Counted from the first letter of the stretch, positions 45,860-57,577 are shown. The stretch: DNA of 64,000 bases from Alopecurus myosuroides (GCA_028641055.1 CM054057.1:729084379-729148378); one strand, 5' to 3'. The notes: generated from the letters alone by a model not told the origin. Numbers and translations are program-made.

Positions 45860-46509
45860 ATGCCTCCGAGGAGGAACAGCACCACCGGCTTCTGCGGCGT
45901 CCGAGCACGGCAGAACGGAATGTTCAGCGCAGATATCCGCTGGGGGGACGACCGCATCCCCCTCGGCTCCTTTGCAATGGCGGCGGACGCCGCCCGCGCC
46001 TGGGACGCGGCGGCCTGGCGCCTCAACCGCCTGCGGTCGCTGATGAACTTCAACGACCGCCACACCGTCTGGGAAGCGGAGGCCAGGGCGCCGAAGCCGC
46101 AGATCATCACTGCCGCCGACGACCTCCACCTCCGTCACCGCGTGTTTCAGGGCCTAGTCGACTCCAGGGAAGACCGCGTCGTCCGCGAGTATTACCGGAA
46201 CAACCCGGGGGAGGAGAGCGCCAACGAGGAGCTCTGGAAGACCCGCCGGCTGAGCAGGCGGAGCGCCGCCTCGAACGCCACCTCGCGTTAGATGCCGCTC
46301 GGGAGGCAAGGACGAAGGCGCTGCAAGAGCTTCGTCGGGCCGACCGCGCCGGCGAAGTCTGGGCCTCCGACGATCCGAGGTGGGGGCCTATCTCGGACAT
46401 ACCATCATGCACCTCCGACGACGACGAGGAGGTCACCGACGAGTTCGCCGACGACGATGACCCGGAGGAGGTCACCGACGAGTTCCCCGACGACGACGAC
46501 GAGGAGTAG
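45860..46509 (+). pseudogene. AP2/ERF-domain-like ORF, copy 1, frameshifted
   Basis: Starts at 45860 in a good context (CTTCCACCATGCC). Residues ~8-60 resemble an AP2/ERF DNA-binding domain: TTGFCGVRARQNGMFSADIR, IPLGSFAMAADAARAWDAAA, WRLNRLRSLMNF. AP2/ERF proteins are plant transcription factors, but this one is embedded in CACTA DNA. Relative to copy 2 at 58330, one base is missing at about 46240 (GACCCGCCGGC versus GACCCGCGCGGC), so the frame closes at 46291 and the acidic tail coded by 46300-46509 is lost. Also Arg to Cys at the FRGVR motif (FCGVR). A polyadenylation word AATAAA lies at 46532. Confidence 0.8.
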
Positions 46510-46531
46510 TGTTCGTCTGTTCTCTCTTTTT

Positions 46532-46537
46532 AATAAA
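46532..46537 (+). terminator. polyadenylation signal-like AATAAA after AP2-like copy 1
   Basis: AATAAA 23 bases after the tail stop, in a T-rich context; a second AATAAA follows within 60 bases. Matches the equivalent at 59000-59005 in copy 2. Confidence 0.5.
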
Positions 46538-46778
46538 AGAATTTGTATTCTGGCGACACTGCGGCGCGCTAGCGCGTCTGTTTTCTGTTTTTAATAAAAG
46601 TAATGAAATCAGATATTTTATCTGACAAGGTTTTGAGACATTTAAGTAACCTTCTGTTTTCCATGTTTTCCACTCGGTTTCTCAAATATTTTGCAAAGGA
46701 GTTAGTCTTAAACACATCAGAGATAATATAATTCACATGATCCATTCAAAAAAGTTTGGTACAATAAATTATTACACA

Positions 46779-47226
46779 TCAATTCTTCCCTTGTGTCCCC
46801 GCTTTCTTACGATTTGGCCGTATCCATGGAGCATCCTCATCATTTAACTTAATGCTTGGGTCAGTGTTGACTTTGAAGGGCGGAATTTCACCAAACATAT
46901 TATTATCTTCTGACATGTCTGTCTTGTCCTCCACTCCCACGATGTTTCTTTTCCCTGAAAGAACAATGTGGCGCTTTGGATCATCGCATGATGTACTGAT
47001 CGTTTTCTTATCTTTCTGTTTCCTCGGTTTGCTACTCATGTCCTTCAAATAGAAAACCAGAGCGACATCTTTGGCTAGGACGAATGGTTCGTCAAGGTAG
47101 CCAAGATTGTCGAAATCCACCATTGTCATTCCGTATTGCTCGTCCACCTTTACCCCACCTCCTGTTAGCTTGAACCATTTGCACCGGAACAAAGTGACCT
47201 TAAAGGAGGGTCCATAGTCAAGTTCC
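46779..47226 (-). pseudogene. TNP2 C-terminal fragment (DUF4216), cut by the LTR at 47227
   Basis: About 149 codons reading leftward from the LTR border: ELDYGPSFKVTLFRCKWFKL, then VDFDNLGYLDEPFVLAKDVA and YLKDMSSKPRKQKDK, ending at 46779. This is the DUF4216 part at the very C-terminus of CACTA TNP2 transposases, also seen in the unrelated copy at about 3960-4268. Everything N-terminal is missing because the Gypsy LTR begins at 47227. The end of the gene faces the AP2-like ORF tail to tail. Confidence 0.8.
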
Positions 47227-48023
47227 TGTAACATCCCAAGTAAGAAAAACCACCCTAGAATGTTTGTTTCTTGTTTTATTAAAGTTTTGCATCATGTCAT
47301 CATACTCATTACTTTGTTTGCATTTGTTTCCATCTGTTTTCCTTTGTTTTCACAATGGAAATTCAAACAATATTCAAATGTTTTGTTTCATACTTGTCAT
47401 GTTACAATTTTTTCCAAATAAAGAGTTCAAATAAAACATCCATTTTGTTTCCATGAAAATGGGAAGGTCAAACCATTAAGTTCTCTTTTTAATACCTCAC
47501 TTGGCTCAAATTCCATTCAAAATTCAAATCACATTTTCCAAACAGCAACCTTTTGGAATTAATGATAATTACAACACAATTCTAATCATTTGTTTCCATT
47601 TAAACTATAAGGTTCAAACTATTTAAATCTTGTTTTCAATAAATCACTTAATCTCAAAATTCATTCAAATTTCAATCAAATCACAAACAACATTTTATTT
47701 TGAACTTTTTGGAAAACAAAACTTGGCAAGTTGTTGCTGTTACATAACTAATCAATACCAAATTTTTCTAAAATTTTCTAACATCAAAAACCCTAGCTTT
47801 CTTCCCTATTTCATTTCAGCAAAAAAAAAACTAACAGAACAGAAAAAGAAAAAAAAACAGAGAGAGGGGCAGTGGGCTGTGCCCCCACGCAGGCCCAGCC
47901 CACCATTTTCCTCCCCCCGGCCCGATACCCCCCTCGATCTTCTTCTCGATGTACGGCAGCAATCCGAGCACCTCCACATCGACGGCAGCGACAGTGAACG
48001 GCCACCGCGCGCCCCTCTAGCCC

Positions 48024-48029
48024 TATAAA
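48024..48029 (+). promoter_or_regulatory. TATA box of the long LTR
   Basis: TATAAA between a GC-rich block and CTAACCCTAGGGTTCCC; the same sequence is at about 60449 in the third LTR. Confidence 0.6.
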
Positions 48030-48605
48030 CCTAACCCTAGGGTTCCCTGAGCTGCCCTAACCTAGCCTCCACCTCCTCCCTCGAGCTGCGCCGTCGTTTT
48101 CCCTCTCTCTGCCGGATTTCTCCACCTCTGAACCTCACACCGGCGCCACCCTTCTGAATCCTCGATGCTCGCCGCCGGTAGGGTGAGCCTCCGTGCATGC
48201 TAGCAACGGGAACGAGGCCCCCTCACCTCCCTCGACCGAGTCAACACCGCCACCGTGCCTGGAACCCACCGGAGCGCCGCCGCCATCATCGTGCTGTCAT
48301 CGCCGGCCGTTCTTCCTCGACCCTCTGCCTCACCTGCAACGAGGGTGAGCACAGCGACACCTCCCCTCTCCCTCCTATCTCTCTGCACGCACGCACACCA
48401 CCTCTGCACGCAGCACCACGCGTCCACGAGCACGAGCCGCGCGCAGAACAACGCCGGTGACCACCGTCTCCTCGCCATGGTTCAGAAACGCGCGCAGAAA
48501 ATTTCAGTTAAACGCGAACTGAACGTTAACCTCACCGCACACCTCTTACTGTCAAAACTGAATTCGCTACCGCACTGGTAGCAACACTTGCGCGCACGCC
48601 CCAGG

Positions 48606-48624
48606 GTGCAGGTTCGAGCCCTGC
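48606..48624 (+). other. tRNA T-arm / pol III B-box-like sequence in the LTR
   Basis: GTGCAGGTTCGAGCCCTGC: a 5-base stem GCAGG/CCTGC around a 7-base loop TTCGAGC, fitting the B-box consensus GGTTCGANNCC. GGTAGCAACAC some 25 bases upstream could be a weak A-box. Possibly a SINE or tRNA relic carried in the LTR. Confidence 0.4.
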
Positions 48625-51378
48625 CCCGCGGGAGTTAATCCCCCCTTTTTGCAATTTGACACGCTGGCAGGCAGGAGGCCCACCTGTCTGCTGCAGTGAG
48701 CGCCACGCGAGCGCCACGCAGGTAGGGGGGCCCTCTGTCAGTGGCTGTGGCTAGCCACTGCGGAGTGAAAATTGTTTTTCTGCCCTTTTCTTTTAAATCA
48801 AATCCTTTTCTTTTTACAGTTTGGTCCCTAATTTTAAAATGCTAATAACTTTTAATTCCTAAATCCAAATCATGCAAATAAAATATGTTTGCTGAACCAA
48901 ATTAAATTCTCTACCTATTTAAAACATTTGTATTCTGTTTTGAACATTGCAAATGCATTCAAATTTCAAATTCAAACAAATCATCTTAATTTTGGTTAAT
49001 TCCATAAATAATTCAAACTTAATTCAAATCACAGAAATAAAATATGTTTTCCATGCCATTTTGAACCACCTTTTCAAATATAAATTTTGTTTCATGTTTT
49101 GAATAATTAAAATTTCTTAACTAATTTAAACCTTGTTTAAATCATTTAAATTTGCTAAATTCATAACTTGCTTAAATTAAATTATTTTTGAACATATAAA
49201 ATATGTTTTCAAACTAGGAAAGTATAAACTTTTCAAATATGAATTTGGGTTAATGATTTGAACAAATAAAAAAAAAATCAAATAAATTCATACTTGAATT
49301 TAATTCATTTAAATCTTGTTTAACTTGTTTAATTCATAAATAATTCATCTTAATTCCTTTTTCAATAAGTGAAACATGTAATCCACCTAAAATTTTGTGC
49401 ACTTTCCAAATATAAACTTTGTTATCTGTTTTGAACAATTAAACTTGATGAAAACAACAAATGCTTGTGTGACACCTTTAAGAAACCAAAATTCCATAAC
49501 TTAATAACTAAAATCCCAAACTTGGTAAACCTTATTTCCAATTGATTCTATTGTTGTTATTTTTCTGTTTTCCTCATCCATGCATCATACTAATCCACTT
49601 TCACCTATTGGTTAGTTGTAAAACCAAATGTTTCAACCATAATTCATGGGTTTTCCATCTGCAATCCCAAATTGCATGTGGGTCCATTTAATCATGTTGT
49701 TACCATGTCAACTAGTTTATTTTGATGCATCAATTAAATGGTCATGCATCATCCCATGATTGTGCATTATGCCATGTTATTGATTGTTTGTCTCTCTGCG
49801 TTGTTTGTTTGCTTCTTCTTGAATAGACGACGACGTTGAGACAGACGAGCTTTACGACACCCCTTCTGAGGAGTTAGCCCACTACCAGGCTACTGAGTTT
49901 GCAGGCAAGTATTCACTCACATGAACCATTGTGTTCCTTTCAACATTGGATACCGATACTTTCCGTTGTCTTTTCTGCTAGCCCTATGAATCGTTGCTTC
50001 TGTTACGAACCTATCACATGTTACCCTTAACCCTGATATAGCCTCACCTCCATACCTATTCCCCGTTGCTTGTTGCCTTTGTCTTACTAGCATGCTTAGG
50101 GTTGTTTTGCTCGAGTCTGTTACCCGTTACTTTCTGTTACTATATTTCTATTATGTTATGGGGCTCGATGTTAAACAACAACCTGTTAATTTTTGAGGTA
50201 ATAATAATTTGCTGATAAGGCACCGGCAGGAGGCCCGGCGTGGTTTTGAGGCCTGCTAGTGTCGACCCTAATTAGGAAAAGGGTCTTGTCTACTGATCCA
50301 TGATGAGCGCACTAACCGCATGTGGGAAGCGTGTATGGGAGCCCCCCTCAATTTGATTCGATTCGCATCTCGTCCAAATCGCCACACTTAGTTCGGGCTT
50401 TCCATTTGATGCACTCATATGCAAGTACGAACCCGAGGCCAGGGTGGAACTTTTGTAGTCGGCATTTAGGGCGGCGTGGTCTTAGAGTGCTATGAGGGTC
50501 CCCTTTTCTTCGTGGGGCTCGATTAGCCGCGCACGCACAGCACATGGTTCTTTGGGCTTGATGCGAAGAAGAGTTGAGTTGTGTTGAGTGCCTCGCTTGG
50601 TGGGTTTGATTCCCATCTGGCGGGATATTCTTACGTGTACGGCCAAATTGGTGCACCCCTGCAGGGATAAATCTTCTTGAGAAGCCGTGTTTTCCGCGGT
50701 TATGGTTGACTTGGTGAAAGTACTGGCTAACAAGTACTCAGAACAACTTACACCTAACTAATGATAACTTGACTAGTAATAGACTTATTGACACAATAAC
50801 TTGACCCATCATTAATCCAACTTTCTGAGTTATCTATCGGATTGCTTCTTTGGATAAGGGGCGAGATCCAGGATGGGTTTTGTTTGGAGTTAGTTGTAGT
50901 TGGTTACGATACGCTATCTTATCTCCTTTCTGTTAGCCGGAATTCGTAGTATGTTCTGTAGTTGGTTAGTGCAGCCAGCTGCCGCATCTTTTGTATCACC
51001 CTTTCTTCCGTTGAACCCAAAGCATCTGTGCTTGGTGTTGACGGGTTACACTTTGGTGAACTGTGAGTCTTGCTTGCCAGTACGTTGTTGTACTGACCCC
51101 TTTGGGGCTGTGGTTTCCGCAGACTACGCTTACGAGGATCCCCGTGATGGCTACTACGTGGAGTTTGACGAGGCTGCTGACGAGTAGATAGCGGACCCGG
51201 GCAGGATCCGAGACTACGTGGATGGGCTCCGTTTTCCTTTCATTCTCGGCCTCTTAGGCCTATTTGGATCTTGTCTGTACTCAGACACATTTTGGATGCT
51301 TCCGCTGTGTTGTAATGATGATATGTTGGGACATGTGTCCTCTGGATGAGATATGTTGTGCTATCATTCTGTTAAACA

Positions 51379-51421
51379 CCGTTGACGTACCGTGTGTGTA
51401 TGGTATGAAGTACGTCAACGG
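51379..51421. promoter_or_regulatory. conserved inverted repeat with TGACGT motifs near the LTR 3' end
   Basis: Perfect 12-base arms CCGTTGACGTAC and GTACGTCAACGG around a 19-base loop, 175 bases before the LTR end. Each arm holds TGACGT, the core recognised by TGA/bZIP factors. The arms are unchanged in the third LTR (61098-61140) although the loop has substitutions. Confidence 0.55.
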
Positions 51422-51597
51422 TAGTATCCTGATTTCTATGGGATGGTTTACGTAGACGATGAATAGTAGGGGTTGGTTGTCACACATACATGTGTTGGCC
51501 TACTCGTAAGAGATGCGGGTGCCGGTAAGCCCCGTAATCCAATCAACTACTGTTCAACGGAACTGCGAGTATCCTCTAGAAGTCCGGGTGCGACAAA

Positions 51598-51610
51598 TGG
51601 TATCAGAGCC
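51598..51610 (+). other. primer-binding site
   Basis: TGGTATCAGAGCC, two bases after the LTR end, complementary to the 3' end of the initiator-methionine tRNA, the usual primer for Gypsy and Copia elements. Confidence 0.9.
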
Positions 51611-52131
51611 TGTCTGCCTGTAGGATCCCTTTTACTGGTCGCAGTTGAGTCTAGAAACTATTTTGTAGCTATATAGGAAAAATGAAACGTGAGAGTAGGA
51701 ATTCTGTTCTTTTTCTTCTTTCCCCACCCACCCTCCCGTTTTCTGGTAAGGAAGTGCAACGTTGTTTTCCCTTCTCATCTAAACTTTCAAGTTAGGATTT
51801 CACGTATCCTGGTTTCTCTAGGATAGTTATATCTACTAGACCATAGGAATGGAGGTGGTTGTGACATGATTTATCATGTTGCCTACTCACGATTGAGAAC
51901 GGAGGCGTGTAAGCCCCGGAAGCAAATCCTCTATTCCTTAAGCAGTAGATATTGATCCTTTAGAAGCCCGGATGGGTTTTTCCGTAGTACCTCAGGAGTT
52001 TTTGGTCTCGTGTTTCCCGATGTTGCTTCGATATTCTGTTCTTCTCAACATCCTTTTCGTCCGTTGAAACCTTGTTGTTGCTTGGCACTTCAGTTCTTCT
52101 ACCGGCGTCTAATCAAAACTTCCCCAATCAT

Positions 52132-52953
52132 ATGCAGATGGATCTCAGGTTCTACCCGCAGGTGGTTCGGATGACTCATTGCGAGAGCACTGCCGGTTAT
52201 CCGGAGATGCTAAGAGACATGGTCACTTATCTGGGGTTCCGTTGGGCACCAGAGTACCAGGTCTACGAGCAGCAGCGAGAGTTTGACCAGACCTACTACC
52301 AGGCTATCGTCTACATTCTGTCAGATGATGGCATGAGCGTAGTCCACCGCTACGAGGCAGTAGGTTCCACAGTGGATATGGCTGTGCAGCATGCAGCTTA
52401 TGTGAGTCTCACCGTCCTTCGTGCTGACTACTGGGGATTTGACGATTCTATCTATCGCCACATCCCCCGTGGTTACATCACTTCGGAGGGAGCTCACTTC
52501 ACTCTCTACGACAACTTGGATGTTTACGAGCATGATAACTCCAGGCTGCACACCACCGCTCAGTTTGTGAGGCACAGTGACGCAGTTGCCAGCACACTAT
52601 CTCAGGAGTTGGCTTCAGTCAGAGAACAGCTCTACCTTGCTTTGACTCGTCTGGCGACGTACACCACAGACTTTGTTGGAGACGAGCGCTTTGCACGTTT
52701 CGATCAGCCAGTTGGTCGTCCTCTGCCAGATGCTGGAGGTTACGAGCCGATCAGAGGTCCACTCCTCAACCCTGGTGCTGGTTACACTGGGATTCCCCGC
52801 TTTGGAGCACAGGGAGCTGATGCTATGTACTTCACCACACCGAGAGTCGGGCTCAGACCACGCCAGATCTATGTGGATCGTCGTTCTACCTACTTTCGTG
52901 GGCGTGCTCCTCACCGTACCTCTCGCCGTACTCCTAGCCGCCGTCCTGCGTGA
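52132..52953 (+). CDS. extra ORF between LTR and gag, dsRNA-binding-domain-like pattern
   Basis: 273 residues from the ATG at 52132 (the frame is open from 52072); stop at 52951-52953. It is separate from gag-pol, with 209 bases between, in another frame. Residues ~18-92 read GYPEMLRDMVTYLGFRWAPE, then YQVYEQQREF, YYQAIVYIL and VDMAVQHAAYVSLTVLR. That order (Leu-rich helix, P-E-Y-V strand, strands, then A-x3-AA-x3-L helix) resembles a double-stranded-RNA-binding domain, though the basic residues of the last helix start are missing. The C-terminal ~70 residues are Gly/Pro/Arg-rich. Such pre-gag ORFs occur in some grass Gypsy elements; function unknown. Confidence 0.65.
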   Translation: MQMDLRFYPQVVRMTHCESTAGYPEMLRDMVTYLGFRWAPEYQVYEQQREFDQTYYQAIVYILSDDGMSVVHRYEAVGSTVDMAVQHAAYVSLTVLRADYWGFDDSIYRHIPRGYITSEGAHFTLYDNLDVYEHDNSRLHTTAQFVRHSDAVASTLSQELASVREQLYLALTRLATYTTDFVGDERFARFDQPVGRPLPDAGGYEPIRGPLLNPGAGYTGIPRFGAQGADAMYFTTPRVGLRPRQIYVDRRSTYFRGRAPHRTSRRTPSRRPA

Positions 52954-53162
52954 TGAGCATGGGAGTACCAATGTATCCATTCTTAGCTATGTTTAGTTAT
53001 CCTTTGGCATTCGAACCATTTTTGTTGTGTTGGATATTCTGATGTATTTGAACATGTGATGATGTACCTGTTGGTTATCTGTTCGTGCGTCGGAATAACC
53101 TCTCTTTCAGTTTCCGAGTCTATCCTTTTCTATTGTTGTGCTAAAATGCATTTCCATTCAGG

Positions 53163-56100
53163 ATGCCGCCAACAAGGAACACCCCGCCTGAGCCACCGCC
53201 AATCACGGAGCTGTTGACTCAGATGACCCAAGTCATGGCACAGATGGCCCAGTTTCAGACTAACCAGCACAACAACCAGAATGCTCCACGAGTCAGTATC
53301 AAGGAGTTTCTCAGTCTGGGCCCAAGAGCTTTCGTGGCAACATGCGAGCCTCTGGATGCTCATGACTGGATCCGTGAGATAGCTAGGGCTCTGGAGATTG
53401 CTCACGTTGCTGAGGAAGACAAGGTCAAGTATGCATCTTATCTGCTGAAGGGTCAGGCATCTACTTGGTGGGAAAACTACCAGACCATGAGAGCTGGCTA
53501 TCCAATCACCTGGGGTTGTTTCAAGGAAGCTTTCCTGAAGCACCACATTCCAGATGGTCTCATGGAAAGGATGCGCGAAGAGTTTTGCTCACTCAAGCAG
53601 GGCAAGCTAGACGTCATTGGCTATCAGAGTGAGTTCAATCGCCTCGCTCGATACGCTGGGGATGAGGTGTCCACTGAGGCTAAGAAGATGGCAAGGTTCC
53701 GCAGAGGTTTTAACCCGGAACTCAAGTACGCCCTCACCAACATCAAGGCCAACAACTTCGAGGAGCTCGTTAACACCGCGCTCAATGAAGAAAATGGGCG
53801 CAAGGCGTTCGAGGAGTCTCGCAAGCACTCGCGTGAGGGTGGTTCCTCCTCCAACATGACCACCCCTCCGCAGAAGCGCCGCATCTGGGTGACAAATGGT
53901 GCCGTCACTCGGGCTCCATATGCCCAAGCTTCTCCAGGCTTCGCTCCCCGCCCACCCAACCCTGCTCAGATGCATGATCAGAGGGCTTCGATGGGGCAGC
54001 CAAGGCCAGGGCCTCCTCGTGTCGTCACTTGCTACAAATGCAAGCAGACGGGGCACTATGCTGACAAGTGCACGCAGAGGCAGCTACCTCCACCACCACC
54101 TCGTCCCAACACAAACCAGGCAATGGTGCGTGCTCCCCCGCCTAAAGCCTTCAACTCCAACAACAGGCCTGTCGGGAGGACCGCAAGGGTGAATCATGTC
54201 AAGATCGACAAAGCTGAGGAAGCTCCTGACGTCGTTCTCGGTACATTCCCCGTAAACTCTTTTCCAGCTAAAGTGTTGTTTGATACCGGAGCATCGCATT
54301 CTTTCGTGTCAAAGATCTTTGCGAAAGCAATTAAACTCCCTTTTGTTGGTTTGGGTTCCCCGCTAGTAGTAAACTCCCCTGCAGCAACTATGCAAACGTC
54401 TAAGATCAGTCACAGAAATCAAATCCTAATTGGAGGCCACATATTCCTTGCTTCCCTCATACTGCTTGGCAATTCTGACATTGATGTCATTCTTGGCATG
54501 GATTGGTTGAAGGCCAATAAAGCTACGATTGACTGTGCCCAGAAGTTAATAACTCTGTTCCACCCTTCTGGCCAGATAGTCTATTCTCCAAATGAATCAA
54601 GTTCTGTTCAGCTTTACACCCTCGATGCTAAACCTCTACCTCTACTTGAAAATGTTCCGGTGGTTTGCGAATTCCCTGACGTCTTTCCAGAAGAGTTGCC
54701 AGGGATGCCTCCGGGCAGAGCAGTTGAGTTCGTGATCGAGCTTGAACCAGGTACTGCTCCAATCTCTAAGCATCCATACAAGATAGCTCCTCCTAAACTG
54801 AAATTGTTGAAGGAGCAAATCGATATGTACATGGAAAAATGTTACATTCAACCTAGTTCCTCCGCTTGGGGTTGCCCAACTCTTTTCGTTGCGAAGAAGG
54901 ATCAAACAAAGAGACTCGTTGTTGACTATCGTCCTCTTAACGACAAAACCATCAAAAACAAGTATCCAATTCCTCGTATCGATGATATTTTTGATCAACT
55001 TGTTGGAGCCTCAATATTCTCCAAGTTGGACTTGAGAATGGGTTACCATCAAATAAAGATCAGAAAAGAGGATATTCCAAAGACAGCCTTCACCACTCGC
55101 TACGGTCTATATGAATTCACCGTCATGTCCTTTGGTCTCACCAATGCACCGGCGACATTCTCCCGACTCATGAATTCTGTTTTCCACGAATACCTCGACA
55201 AGTTCGTTGTAGTATACCTCGATGACATTCTTGTCTACTCAAAGTCCAAGGAAGAGCATGAAGAACACCTTCGTCTCACTCTCATGAAACTTCGCGAGCA
55301 TCGTCTATATGCCAAGTTCTCCAAATGTGAGTTCTGGATTCCAGAAGTTGCTTACCTTGGTCATGTCATCTCAGCCAAGGGCATAGCCATTGATCCAGAA
55401 AAGGTTAAAGCAATTGTTGATTGGAAACCTCCAAAGACGGTGAAGCAAGTTAGAAGTTTCCTTGGCTTGGCTAGCTATTGCCGTCGCTTCGTCCAAAACT
55501 TCTCCAGGATTGCCAAACCTCTCACTGATCTCACAAAGAAGGACAAGAAGTTCGTTTGGTCTCCACAATGTGACGAAAGTTTCAATCTCCTGAAGACTAA
55601 ACTCACTTCTACACCAGTTCTGGTTGGCCCAGATCCTACCAAACCTTTCCAGATATTCTGTGATGCTTCTCTCCAAGGTCTAGGTGCAGTTCTTATGCAA
55701 GAACGCCAAGTTGTGGCTTATGCTTCACGTCAGTTGAACGCACATGAGCTCAATTATCCCACTCATGACCTTGAACTTGCAGCAGTTGTGTTTGCCCTCA
55801 AGAAATGGAGACAATACTTGTTGGGTAATCGCACTGAAATCTTTTCCGATCATAAGAGTGTGAAATACATCTTCACTCAACCAGATCTAAACCTCAGGCA
55901 AAGGAGATGGATTGAAAAGATCAAAGACTTTGATCTTACCATTTCTTACACTCCAGGCAAGGCTAATGTTCTGGCCGATGCTCTTAGTCGCAAGTCGTAT
56001 TGCAATAATCTCATGATCATGGAAAGCCAACCTCTTCTTCATGAAGAATTCCAGAAGCTCAACCTTGGTCTTGTTCCTCAAGGCTATCTTGCGAACTTGA

Positions 56101-57554
56101 CAGCCAGTCCAACTCTCGAGGACAAGATTCGTTCTGAACAACTTCGTGATGCTGAAATCAAGAAGATGGTAGAACACATCAAAGAAGGCAAGGAGAAATT
56201 TAAGTCCTTCTCAATTGATGACAAGGGAACTGTGTTCTTCGAAGTACGTATTGCAGTTCCTCAAGTTCAAAGTCTCAAAGATGTCATTCCCAAGGAGGCT
56301 CATGAAACTCCTCTCTCCATACACCCTGGAAGTACAAAGATGTACCAGGATCTTAAGACACTGTATTGGTGGCCTGGCATGAAACGTGAAATTGCTCAAT
56401 ACGTTTCTGAATGCGACGTTTGTCAACGTGTTAAGGCAGTCCATCAGAAAACAGCCGGTCTTCTCCAACCTCTGAAAATCCCTGAGTGGAAGTGGGACAT
56501 GATTGAAATGGACTTCGTCACTGGTTTTCCAAAGTCCAAGAAGGGCAACGATGCAATCTTCCTTGTCATTGATCGTCTCACTAAGGTAGCTCACTTCTTT
56601 GCTGTCAAAGAAACAATCTCAGCTAGCCAGTTAGCAGAGCTCTACACAGCAAAGATTGTTCCTCTTCATGGTGTTCCATTGGAAATAAGCTCAGATCGTG
56701 GAAGCATATTCACTTCTCATTTCTGGAAAAGTTTTCAAGAAGCATTGGGCACCAAACTTCTGTTCAGCACAGCCTATCACCCTCAGTCTCAAGGGCAAGT
56801 CGAAAGAGTCAATCAGATTCTCGAGGATATGCTCAGAGCATGTGGTCTCTCCTTTGGCATGAAATGGGAGGATTGCCTTGCATATGCTGAATTCTCCTAC
56901 AACAACAGCTACCAGGCAAGCCTAGGCATGGCACCATTTGAAGCTCTCTATGGCCGCAGATGCAGGAGTCCAATCAATTGGTCTGGAGCTGGTGAACGTT
57001 CACTCTTAGGCCCTAACATTGTTAAGGAAGCCGAAGAGAAAGTTCTCATCATTCGTGAAAATCTCAAGATTGCTCAGTCTCGTCAGAAAAGCTACTATGA
57101 CAGCAAGCACAGGGATATGATCTATGCACCTGGTGACAAAGCATATCTCCGTGTAACTCCCCTCAGAGGCACTCATCGTTTTGGTGTGAAAGGAAAGCTT
57201 GCACCAAGATACATTGGTCCTTTCAACATTCTCTCAAGGCGTGCGGAAAATGCATACCGTCTTGAACTTCCAGAAAAACTATCCAAGGTGCACGATGTGT
57301 TTCACGTGTCACAGCTCAAGAGGTGTTTCAAAGATCCAGATCGTGCAGTTGATCATGATTCCATTGAACTGCAAGAAGATCTATCTTATGAGGAGCACCC
57401 TGTTCGTATTCTCGATGAGACCGAGCGTAAGACTCGCAACAAGAGCACCAAGTTCTTGAAAGTGCAGTGGTCGCATCATTCCGATAAAGAGGCAACATGG
57501 GAGACCGAAGAGGATCTTCGCAAGAAGTATCCGGACCTTTTCTCTTCTCAGTAG
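53163..57554 (+). CDS. Ty3/Gypsy gag-pol polyprotein, 1463 residues, intact, with C-terminal chromodomain-like region
   Basis: Single open frame encoding all replication functions of the element. In order: gag ([40 protein letters not shown], residues ~45-215); zinc knuckle [14 protein letters not shown] (~289-302); aspartic protease with DTGASHSF (~373); reverse transcriptase with YLDDILVYS (~684); RNase H with [13 protein letters not shown] (~831); integrase with the H2C2 region ([16 protein letters not shown], ~1053-1090) and Asp1117, Asp1178, Glu1214, a D-D-35-E triad; then a chromodomain-like end ([37 protein letters not shown]). Chromodomains steer insertion into heterochromatin. The expected catalytic residues are all present with no stop, so this copy may be recent; its own 3' LTR is damaged. 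Confidence 0.95.
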   Translation: MPPTRNTPPEPPPITELLTQMTQVMAQMAQFQTNQHNNQNAPRVSIKEFLSLGPRAFVATCEPLDAHDWIREIARALEIAHVAEEDKVKYASYLLKGQASTWWENYQTMRAGYPITWGCFKEAFLKHHIPDGLMERMREEFCSLKQGKLDVIGYQSEFNRLARYAGDEVSTEAKKMARFRRGFNPELKYALTNIKANNFEELVNTALNEENGRKAFEESRKHSREGGSSSNMTTPPQKRRIWVTNGAVTRAPYAQASPGFAPRPPNPAQMHDQRASMGQPRPGPPRVVTCYKCKQTGHYADKCTQRQLPPPPPRPNTNQAMVRAPPPKAFNSNNRPVGRTARVNHVKIDKAEEAPDVVLGTFPVNSFPAKVLFDTGASHSFVSKIFAKAIKLPFVGLGSPLVVNSPAATMQTSKISHRNQILIGGHIFLASLILLGNSDIDVILGMDWLKANKATIDCAQKLITLFHPSGQIVYSPNESSSVQLYTLDAKPLPLLENVPVVCEFPDVFPEELPGMPPGRAVEFVIELEPGTAPISKHPYKIAPPKLKLLKEQIDMYMEKCYIQPSSSAWGCPTLFVAKKDQTKRLVVDYRPLNDKTIKNKYPIPRIDDIFDQLVGASIFSKLDLRMGYHQIKIRKEDIPKTAFTTRYGLYEFTVMSFGLTNAPATFSRLMNSVFHEYLDKFVVVYLDDILVYSKSKEEHEEHLRLTLMKLREHRLYAKFSKCEFWIPEVAYLGHVISAKGIAIDPEKVKAIVDWKPPKTVKQVRSFLGLASYCRRFVQNFSRIAKPLTDLTKKDKKFVWSPQCDESFNLLKTKLTSTPVLVGPDPTKPFQIFCDASLQGLGAVLMQERQVVAYASRQLNAHELNYPTHDLELAAVVFALKKWRQYLLGNRTEIFSDHKSVKYIFTQPDLNLRQRRWIEKIKDFDLTISYTPGKANVLADALSRKSYCNNLMIMESQPLLHEEFQKLNLGLVPQGYLANLTASPTLEDKIRSEQLRDAEIKKMVEHIKEGKEKFKSFSIDDKGTVFFEVRIAVPQVQSLKDVIPKEAHETPLSIHPGSTKMYQDLKTLYWWPGMKREIAQYVSECDVCQRVKAVHQKTAGLLQPLKIPEWKWDMIEMDFVTGFPKSKKGNDAIFLVIDRLTKVAHFFAVKETISASQLAELYTAKIVPLHGVPLEISSDRGSIFTSHFWKSFQEALGTKLLFSTAYHPQSQGQVERVNQILEDMLRACGLSFGMKWEDCLAYAEFSYNNSYQASLGMAPFEALYGRRCRSPINWSGAGERSLLGPNIVKEAEEKVLIIRENLKIAQSRQKSYYDSKHRDMIYAPGDKAYLRVTPLRGTHRFGVKGKLAPRYIGPFNILSRRAENAYRLELPEKLSKVHDVFHVSQLKRCFKDPDRAVDHDSIELQEDLSYEEHPVRILDETERKTRNKSTKFLKVQWSHHSDKEATWETEEDLRKKYPDLFSSQ

Positions 57555-57577
57555 GAATCTCGGGGCGCGATTCCTTC

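Larger units (their letters stand above)
38491..47226 (-). mobile_element. CACTA transposon DNA (CACTGGTAGAAA terminus), possibly more than one element
   Basis: 38491 starts CACTGGTAGAAAATAGGCCT followed by repeats of AGTCCCGGTT/AACCGGGACT up to about 38700, the terminus and subterminal repeats of a common Triticeae CACTA group. Inward on the minus strand are a Ulp1-type gene (38991-42903), an uncharacterised ORF (44248-44943) and the C-terminal end of TNP2 (46779-47226); an AP2-like ORF (45860-46291) lies on the plus strand. More subterminal-type repeats at 43890-43995, 44185 and 44965-45075 lie inside this span, so either two elements are fused or nested, or a subterminal region was duplicated. 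The right end is cut by the LTR at 47227. Confidence 0.75.
47227..51595 (+). repeat. 5' LTR, 4369 bases
   Basis: Starts TGTAACATCCCAAG and ends GTCCGGGTGCGACA, directly followed by the primer-binding site. TATA box at 48024-48029 (CCCTATAAACCTAACCCTAG). The first ~600 and a central 2.0 kb are AT-rich with many ATTCAAAT words; 47870-48760 is GC-rich. Carries a tRNA T-arm-like patch near 48609 and a 12-base-stem hairpin at 51379-51421. No gene is credible inside. Confidence 0.9.

Noticed and set aside
48197..48581. Overlapping frames of about 90-108 codons inside the long LTR
   Set aside because: Same region exists in the third LTR with frame-changing differences; composition is GC-rich and there is no domain.
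48590..48640. A functional tRNA gene
   Set aside because: Only a T-arm-like hairpin and weak A-box are present; there is no acceptor stem or anticodon arm that closes.
51281..51487. A small frame over the LTR hairpin
   Set aside because: It overlaps an inverted repeat in LTR sequence and is not conserved in the third LTR.
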